A DNA stretch of 64,000 nt from Propionimicrobium sp. PCR01-08-3. Its GTDB lineage: Bacteria; Actinomycetota; Actinomycetes; Propionibacteriales; Propionibacteriaceae. The notes below the pieces were generated by a model. That model saw only the letters and a list, made by a program, of their open reading frames with translations. It made no database searches and was not told where the DNA came from. The stretch lies in the NCBI RefSeq assembly GCF_030286045.1, contig NZ_CP127390.1:2435482-2499481 (forward strand). Direction: 5' to 3'. This document shows, piece after piece, positions 58,988 to 64,000 of the stretch (its first letter is position 1; every line of letters starts with the position of its first letter). The position numbers were made by a program, and so were the translations under genes.

Positions 58988-60358
58988 TCACCTCTGCAGG
59001 AAGATGGACGCGTCGCCGGCCTTGTCAGTGAGCCGTCCATTCGCCCACAACCCCATCTCTTCCATCCACTTCTCGAACTCGGGCAGTGGGCTCATGTCGA
59101 GTGCCTGCCTGATAGCCGGAGCATCGTGGAAGCTGGTCGTTTGATAGCTCAGCATCGCGTCGTCCCCCATCGGAATGCCCATGATGAAGTTGATGCCGGC
59201 AGCGGCAAGCAGCACGGCAAGATTGTCGTTACTGTTCTGGTCGGATCTCGCGTGATTGGTGTAGCAGACGTCACAACCCATCGAGATGCCCGCGAGTTTG
59301 CCCATGAAGTGGTCCTCGAGGCCGGCGCGGATGATCTGCACCGAGTCATACAGATACTCTGGACCGATGAAGCCGACCACGGTATTCACCTGGTAGGGAT
59401 GCCAACGGCGGGCGATTGCGTAGTTGCGAGCTTCAAGCACTAGCTGATCGCCACCATTGTGCGCATCGGCGGACAATGCCGATCCTTGGCCGGTTTCGAA
59501 GTACATGTAATTCGGGCCCGAGGTCCAGCAGTACCTTTTTGCCAGACCATAAGCCTCGTCGAGCAGTCCGACAGAAATGCCGAAGCTCTCCATGGCCTTC
59601 TGCGAGCCTGCGATGGACTGGAAGATCAGACCTGCCGGAGCTCCCTGCCGCAGACATTCCATCTGCGTGGTGACGTGAGCCAGTACACAGTTCTGGGTCG
59701 GAACCTGCCACTTTTGAATGACGTTGTAGGTCATCTCGAGCAGTCGGCTCACCGAGCCGACTGTGTCGTCGGACGGGTTGATGCCGATGACCGAGTCACC
59801 CGAGCCGTAAGAAAGGCCTTCGTAAGTGGCTGCCTGGATGCCCTCGACCGAGTCGGTCGGATGGTTCGGCTGAAGTCTGGAACCAATGGTGCCGGGCAGA
59901 CCCATCGTGTTCTGGCAATGGGTGACGTTGCGGATCTTCTTCGCCCCAACGATCAGATCGAGATTGCCCATCAATTTGGTGACACCGGCAATCATCTCAC
60001 CTGTCAACGAGTTACTCACCCGGTGCAGATCTGCACCGGTGGTGTGGTTGGAGAGGATCCACTCGCGGAAGTCGCCGACCGTCCAGCCCTTGATATCGTT
60101 GTAGATTGTCTCGTTGAGAGCATCATCGATCGCACGGGTGACTTCGTCCTCGTCGTAAGGCACCACCGGATTTTCACGCAGCACGCTCAAGGGGACTTGC
60201 GCCAGCACCTCACGTGCGGCAACGCGCTCCGCGGCAGAGATCGCCGCGATGCCTGCCTGCTGGTCACCAGATTTTTCTTCATTGGCTTTCGCCAACAATT
60301 CCTTGATGTCAGCGAACTCGTAGGTATGCCCGAAAAGTTTCGTCCGCAACAACATCAC
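58988..60358 (-). CDS. eutB: Ethanolamine ammonia-lyase large subunit
   Basis: A 456-residue B12-dependent TIM-barrel subunit: KIRNVTHCQNTMGLPGTIGSRLQPNHPTDS, SYGSGDSVIGINPSDDTVGS, VLAHVTTQMECLRQGAPAGLIFQSIAGSQ and NYMYFETGQGSALSADAHNGGDQLV match EutB throughout, and length is as expected. The start ATG at 60358 is adjacent to GGGTGAAG. The 244 bases upstream carry no gene and could hold a promoter separate from eutH-eutN. Confidence 0.98.
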   Translation of the reverse strand: MMLLRTKLFGHTYEFADIKELLAKANEEKSGDQQAGIAAISAAERVAAREVLAQVPLSVLRENPVVPYDEDEVTRAIDDALNETIYNDIKGWTVGDFREWILSNHTTGADLHRVSNSLTGEMIAGVTKLMGNLDLIVGAKKIRNVTHCQNTMGLPGTIGSRLQPNHPTDSVEGIQAATYEGLSYGSGDSVIGINPSDDTVGSVSRLLEMTYNVIQKWQVPTQNCVLAHVTTQMECLRQGAPAGLIFQSIAGSQKAMESFGISVGLLDEAYGLAKRYCWTSGPNYMYFETGQGSALSADAHNGGDQLVLEARNYAIARRWHPYQVNTVVGFIGPEYLYDSVQIIRAGLEDHFMGKLAGISMGCDVCYTNHARSDQNSNDNLAVLLAAAGINFIMGIPMGDDAMLSYQTTSFHDAPAIRQALDMSPLPEFEKWMEEMGLWANGRLTDKAGDASIFLQR

Positions 60359-60602
60359 TTCACCCCCTGATTTCGATGATCCACGGTCATGCTCCCTTGT
60401 TATGCGGGTTTCCCATACCCTTTACCGGCAAATAGATCACCGGTGCGCGTCTGTTCATTCGCCCGAAATCTTGTGGAAGACTTCATGAATAGACGTGGTT
60501 GTAATTTCTCGATCTATCCAAGCATCTGCACAGCTGCCTTATTTCGATTGCCGCCCCTTTGGCATGTCTCGGCCCCCGCTTATTCGGGACCGATTTACGA
60601 GT
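60359..60602. other. 244-base gap between eutN and eutB
   Basis: No reading frame with domain support is seen. A small hairpin (ACCGG/CCGGT) lies about 60431-60451. I checked for an adenosylcobalamin riboswitch and for EutV-type antiterminator hairpins, both of which control other eut operons, and found neither. The gap may hold an internal promoter for eutB onward. Confidence 0.5.
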
Positions 60603-60893
60603 TCAGCTCTTTCTGAAAGTGGTTTCGCCGCCGACCTCGAGAGAATCGAGGATCGCCATGATGACGGCATCAACGGGCGCGTCGGTAGTCAGATCGGTGT
60701 GCCGCCCAGCACTACCTTCACTGATCAAGACCAGTTCACCCTCACCCGCGCCAATGCCATCGACCGCCACGAATGGCTTACCCTCAAGCTCATCATTGAC
60801 GGATGTTTCTCGCACTACCAGCAACTTATTGCCACGCAACGTGTCCACCTTGATGGTCGACACCGCCGATCCGACGACTCGAGCAATGCGCAT
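60603..60893 (-). CDS. eutN: EutN microcompartment vertex protein (BMC-P)
   Basis: A 96-residue pentameric vertex protein of the EutN/CcmL family: MRIARVVGSAVSTIKVDTLRGNKLLVV, VAVDGIGAGEGELVLISEGSAGRH and PVDAVIMAILDSLEV. It caps the corners of the shell. It lies six bases after eutH. Confidence 0.96.
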   Translation of the reverse strand: MRIARVVGSAVSTIKVDTLRGNKLLVVRETSVNDELEGKPFVAVDGIGAGEGELVLISEGSAGRHTDLTTDAPVDAVIMAILDSLEVGGETTFRKS

Positions 60894-60899
60894 CTGAGT

Positions 60900-62078
60900 T
60901 CAGCTCCCTGAGGGGGTTGCACCGGTATCCGGATCAGAAGTGTCGCCACCAGCGACTACCGTCTTCGCTTCGTCGCTGGCCTTCCCGACGCCAGGGAAGG
61001 ACCTGGCGAAGATGAGGTAAGCAACAGCCACCGCTGTGATTCCGGCCGCCAGCTTGCCAACGATAACTGCGGCAATCATGTCGGGCATGACACCTGCTGT
61101 GAAGCCCAGATGGTCGCCGAAAGCGAAAGCCGCTGATACGGCGAAGGCCGCGTTAAAGATCTTGCCTCTGGCATCCATGTTCTTCATGATCTCGAACATC
61201 GCAATGTTGTTCGCGAGCGTCGCGATCAGTCCACCGGCCGCTGTATCGCTGATGCCGATCAATTTACCGAGTGCTGCCAGCGGTTTCTGGCCGAAGGTGA
61301 CGATCAGATGCACGGCAGGAAACGCGCCTGCCAAGGCCATGGCGATCGATGCCACGGTCGCAAAGCCATCGGTGACCGGAAGCATTTCCCACTCACCCCT
61401 GAAAATCATGACCCCGGTCATCTCCTGGAAGATACCAATCACCAGGCCGACGGAGATCATGAATACCAGACCCTTACCGAAAGCTTCGAAGCCTTTGGTC
61501 ATGGCGTCCGGCTTGAACCAAAGACCGAGAGCGATCAAGGCAGCGGCCAAAATGATCGGCACCGTCTGACGCAACACCCATCCCGCTGGCATACCTGCCA
61601 CCAAACCAGAGACCACGACCCCGATTGGGATTGTGATAATGCCTGCCAGCACTCCTCGTGCCAGGAAGCCTCGGTCTTCTTTGTTGATGATCCCCAATGC
61701 GACCGGGATTGTGAAGACGATCGTCGCGCCCATCATGGCGCCCAACACCAAACCGGAAAGTTTCTGCGCATCTGGATTGTCAGTTAGTGCTTGCGCGAGC
61801 GGCCAACCTCCCATGTCATTCGCTAGCAATGTACCCGCGAACATTGCCGGATCGGCTCCCAAGAATTCATAGACCGGACGAATAACGACACCCAGAATCT
61901 TCGCGAGAATAGGTGACAAAGCATAGACACCAACCATGGACAACGCCAGCGGCCCCATGGCATTGATGCCATCTTCGAATTTTTCGCCTAAACCAAACCT
62001 ATTTCCGATTGCCCGGTCCAGCCCGCCCAACACCATACAGATCATTAAAATCCATACAATGACTTCATTAATCCCCAC
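60900..62078 (-). CDS. eutH: Ethanolamine transporter EutH
   Basis: About 392 residues with eleven or so membrane helices: INEVIVWILMICMVLGGLDRAIGNRFGLGEKFEDGI, MFAGTLLANDMGGWPLAQAL and GLIATLANNIAMFEIMKNMDARGKI match EutH over its length. It imports ethanolamine at low external concentration. The GTG at 62078 follows GAGGGGAATTTC. It is the first gene of the eut operon. Confidence 0.96.
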   Translation of the reverse strand: MGINEVIVWILMICMVLGGLDRAIGNRFGLGEKFEDGINAMGPLALSMVGVYALSPILAKILGVVIRPVYEFLGADPAMFAGTLLANDMGGWPLAQALTDNPDAQKLSGLVLGAMMGATIVFTIPVALGIINKEDRGFLARGVLAGIITIPIGVVVSGLVAGMPAGWVLRQTVPIILAAALIALGLWFKPDAMTKGFEAFGKGLVFMISVGLVIGIFQEMTGVMIFRGEWEMLPVTDGFATVASIAMALAGAFPAVHLIVTFGQKPLAALGKLIGISDTAAGGLIATLANNIAMFEIMKNMDARGKIFNAAFAVSAAFAFGDHLGFTAGVMPDMIAAVIVGKLAAGITAVAVAYLIFARSFPGVGKASDEAKTVVAGGDTSDPDTGATPSGS

Positions 62079-62587
62079 GAAATTCCCCTCGTCCGGCGGG
62101 GGCACTTACCCCTAGATGCCCCCAATAACGCGCCACGCCCGCGCGTTTAGATAGATAAAGAACAATCCAGAGCTTCTTTGCATACTGCTGGACATTCACT
62201 CAATTATCTTCACGTCAAGACGATTGAATGTTCACCTACCTCAGCGAATCAAACCAGTAGTGCCGACCCGACTGCTTGGCAATATTCCTAATGCCCCACC
62301 GCGCTGTAAGTCAAGCCCATCGTTCCGAACTGTCACGAGATCACGAACAGCCCAGCGCAAATCTCCCCGACCGTCCCCAATCGATCTGGACTGCGGCGGC
62401 CGCCAAAAAACATTGCGCGCGATGTATTGATCATCGAGCTCACGCTGCGCCGTGACCGTCACTTCGTTTCCTGGTGCTCGTTCGGCTCGACCGACGAACA
62501 CATCATTCGACAGTTATAGTCAGGAAACCCCGAGTCGCACACGGGCCCGACCAGTCGGGAAACTCGAATGTCGTAATACATCGAACC
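62079..62587. promoter_or_regulatory. 509-base control region upstream of the eut operon
   Basis: No gene is supported here. An imperfect inverted repeat, ACATTCA (62192-62198) with TGAATGT (62225-62231), flanks a TTGACG sequence and also includes CTCAAT/ATTG; it is a candidate operator, perhaps for the GntR protein encoded at 46426-47106. I could not fix a -10 box. The right half of the region shows no feature. Confidence 0.45.
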
Positions 62588-62968
62588 TCAACGTTGAGAT
62601 GTGATCCGCTTGCCCTGAATCGGGTGGGATGGACCCTTGGTGCGAGACCCTTGTTCGGGAGAGTCAAACTGTTCGTCCACGACGCGAACGGTACCGCTGG
62701 AGTTGACGGCCGCGTTCAGCACAGCCGACCATGACTCGACATCCGGACGCTGACGCAGCAGCTGACGTCGCTCCCGCTCGGTCATGCCGCCCCAAACGCC
62801 CCATTCGATGCGATTGTCCAGCGCCTCTGCCAGACATTGGGCGCGCACCGGGCATCCCATACAAATTGTTTTGGCTCTTTTTTGGTCTTTGCCCTCAGGA
62901 AATAGGGCGTCATTCATTCCTCTGCATTTGGCCAGCAGCGGCCAGTCTTCAGGGTCAGGCACGGCCAT
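62588..62968 (-). CDS. WhiB-family Fe-S transcription regulator
   Basis: A 126-residue protein with the four cluster cysteines at positions 15, 36, 39 and 45 (LAKCRG, TICMGCPVRAQC) and the GVWGG turn (IEWGVWGGMTERERRQLL). The C-terminal 55 residues are basic and Ser/Pro-rich. WhiB proteins bind a [4Fe-4S] cluster and regulate transcription with sigma factors. Its position, divergent from a class A PBP, is the same as whiB4 next to ponA2 in mycobacteria and wblA in Streptomyces, so it may be the WhiB4/WblA counterpart. GAAGGGAG precedes the ATG. Confidence 0.95.
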   Translation of the reverse strand: MAVPDPEDWPLLAKCRGMNDALFPEGKDQKRAKTICMGCPVRAQCLAEALDNRIEWGVWGGMTERERRQLLRQRPDVESWSAVLNAAVNSSGTVRVVDEQFDSPEQGSRTKGPSHPIQGKRITSQR

Positions 62969-63003
62969 CGACGCACGCTCCCTTCAGTGGTGGGGTAGCC
63001 CCC

Positions 63004-63032
63004 AACTTACACCTGGCGACTAGGGGTGTAAA
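63004..63032 (-). promoter_or_regulatory. whiB promoter overlapped by an inverted repeat
   Basis: On the minus strand TTTACA (63027-63032) and TAAGTT (63004-63009) are 17 bases apart and about 35 bases before the whiB ATG. Both boxes overlap an inverted repeat, TTACACC (63007-63013) and GGTGTAA (63025-63031), so a repressor binding it would block the polymerase. Confidence 0.6.
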
Positions 63033-63239
63033 ACTTCCGGGCTGCGCTGAGACGAGTGCTGGACAACGGGCATTCCGCTGCAACGGGCGACGACCCAGGG
63101 CAGCTCCTTCAATCTTGCATTCGTGATAGTCAGGACGCCCCTGCCCTGTCTTGCAGAGCCTCATAGGCAGTCCACAACAATGAAGCCGTGCTGCAAACCT
63201 GCGTGAGAATTGTCAGTCTCGTCACGTACCCTAGAGGTC

Positions 63240-64000
63240 GTGAGCGTAAAGACTGCGGGAAGCAAAGCTTATTCGCTGCTGATGTTCGCGGTAGTCAGCA
63301 TTCTGGCCGGAGTGCTGACTGCCGGACTCGGCGTCCCCTTCGCGGCATTGGCCGCCGGGGTGACCCGGGCGGGCGCGGCAGCGTTGCGAGACGTGCCCGC
63401 TGACTTGTCGGTGCCCGAACAGCACGAGGCGTCCAAGATGTACCTGGCCGATGGCTCGGTGCTCGCGACCTTCTTCGACGAGAACCGCCAGTATGTGACG
63501 CTCGATCAGATTTCACCCGAGATGCAGGCCGCGCAGATCGGCATCGAGGATCACCGCTTCTATGAGCATGGTGCGGTCGATATTCAGTCGATCGTGCGTG
63601 CCGCTCTCGGCAACGCTGCCGGTGGTGGCATCAGCGGCGGCGGGTCGACGCTCACTCAGCAGTACGTGAAGCAGGTGCGGCTGCAGATGTGTAACGGGGA
63701 TACGGCTTGCGTCGAGGAGGCCCAGGCCCCCAATATGAACCGCAAGATTCTCGAGATGCGCTACGCGATCGCGCTCGAGAACAGCCTGTCCAAGGACGAG
63801 ATCCTGGAGCGTTACCTCAACATCGCCTACTACGGCGACGGTGCCTATGGGGTGCAGGCGGCAGCGCGGCACTACTTCAATATCGACGCGGCAGATTTGG
63901 ACGTCGCTCAGGCAGCGATGCTGGCTGGCATCGTACAGAACCCCGGTCAGTCCGATCCCGTCAATAATCCGGACGCAGCCGTCGCGCGCCGCCAGGCCGT
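63240..64000 (+). CDS. Class A penicillin-binding protein (glycosyltransferase part; cut by window end)
   Basis: About 253 codons are visible. A short cytoplasmic start and one membrane helix (SLLMFAVVSILAGVLTAGLGVPFAALAAGV) are followed by a GT51 domain: IGIEDHRFYEHGAVDIQSIVRAALGNAAGG with the catalytic Glu, GGGSTLTQQYVKQVRL, and RKILEMRYAIALENSLSKDEILERYLNIAYYGDGAYGV. A Cys pair (LQMCNGDTACVEE) sits in the loop. The transpeptidase part lies beyond the right edge. GTG at 63240 is the likely start; ATG at 63282 is possible. Synteny suggests a PonA2-type enzyme. Confidence 0.93.
   Translation, partial: MSVKTAGSKAYSLLMFAVVSILAGVLTAGLGVPFAALAAGVTRAGAAALRDVPADLSVPEQHEASKMYLADGSVLATFFDENRQYVTLDQISPEMQAAQIGIEDHRFYEHGAVDIQSIVRAALGNAAGGGISGGGSTLTQQYVKQVRLQMCNGDTACVEEAQAPNMNRKILEMRYAIALENSLSKDEILERYLNIAYYGDGAYGVQAAARHYFNIDAADLDVAQAAMLAGIVQNPGQSDPVNNPDAAVARRQA

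Noticed and set aside
60359-60602. Possible adenosylcobalamin riboswitch or EutV-type antiterminator leader before eutB.
   Set aside because: Neither the B12-box core with its conserved helices nor paired hairpins with AGNNNN loops could be found.
62241-62501. Minus-strand frame with a segment (ARNVFWRPPQSRS) that recalls type I restriction HsdM proteins.
   Set aside because: The match is short and the rest does not align convincingly; too weak to call a remnant without a database search.

Overview
The window is high-GC DNA from an actinobacterium. The evidence is a WhiB regulator, a Tad-like pilus locus in the order known from mycobacteria (Rv3660c to Rv3654c), lysine-rich-tailed TopA, many GTG starts, GTGA/ATGA gene overlaps and apparently leaderless promoters. 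Gene order plus a full B12-dependent ethanolamine microcompartment suggest the Propionibacteriaceae; that family call is inference. No rRNA, tRNA, CRISPR array or intact insertion sequence was seen.

Layout. 1-7.1 kb: disaccharide uptake and phosphorolysis, with a sugar ABC transporter, DUF624 protein, LacI regulator and a divergent GH65 phosphorylase, sharing palindromic operator-like sites. 7.2-18 kb: secreted hydrolase, DoxX-like protein, then a replication block (holB, tmk, a CYTH/CHAD-like protein, topA) and a methyltransferase. 18.1-22.6 kb: orphan RelB/DinJ antitoxin, two-component system, ABC exporter. 22.6-25 kb: MrfA-like DNA repair helicase. 25-32.1 kb: Tad-like pilus locus, interrupted by a RelE/Phd toxin-antitoxin pair and preceded by a Phd/Doc-type pair. 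32.2-38.9 kb: HAD phosphatase, methyltransferase-like protein, a TPP riboswitch controlling a thiamin salvage operon (MFS transporter broken by an amber codon, thiM, thiE), EamA exporter and holin-like protein. 39-41 kb: coupled operon of DUF4177, RidA, Nth and NUDIX. 41.1-46.1 kb: aldo/keto reductase, membrane pyrophosphatase with a lipobox, secreted HAD phosphatase. 46.4-62.1 kb: GntR regulator and a 15-gene ethanolamine (eut) microcompartment operon. 62.6-64 kb: whiB divergent from a class A PBP cut by the window end.

How the eut genes work together: EutH imports ethanolamine. EutBC, with EutT (adenosylcobalamin synthesis) and EutA (reactivation), cleaves it to acetaldehyde and ammonia inside a shell of EutM, EutL, EutN and an extra shell protein. 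The acylating aldehyde dehydrogenase makes acetyl-CoA, Pta makes acetyl phosphate, and a zinc alcohol dehydrogenase can recycle NADH to ethanol.

Most interesting signals: (1) a 60-bp module with identically spaced -10-like, -35-like and DnaA-box elements in front of both halves of the Tad locus; (2) a eutM gene with two in-frame starts, each with a strong ribosome binding site, predicting a normal shell protein and a form with a 97-residue tail; (3) a free-standing copy of the EutQ N-terminal module; (4) the amber codon in the riboswitch-controlled transporter.
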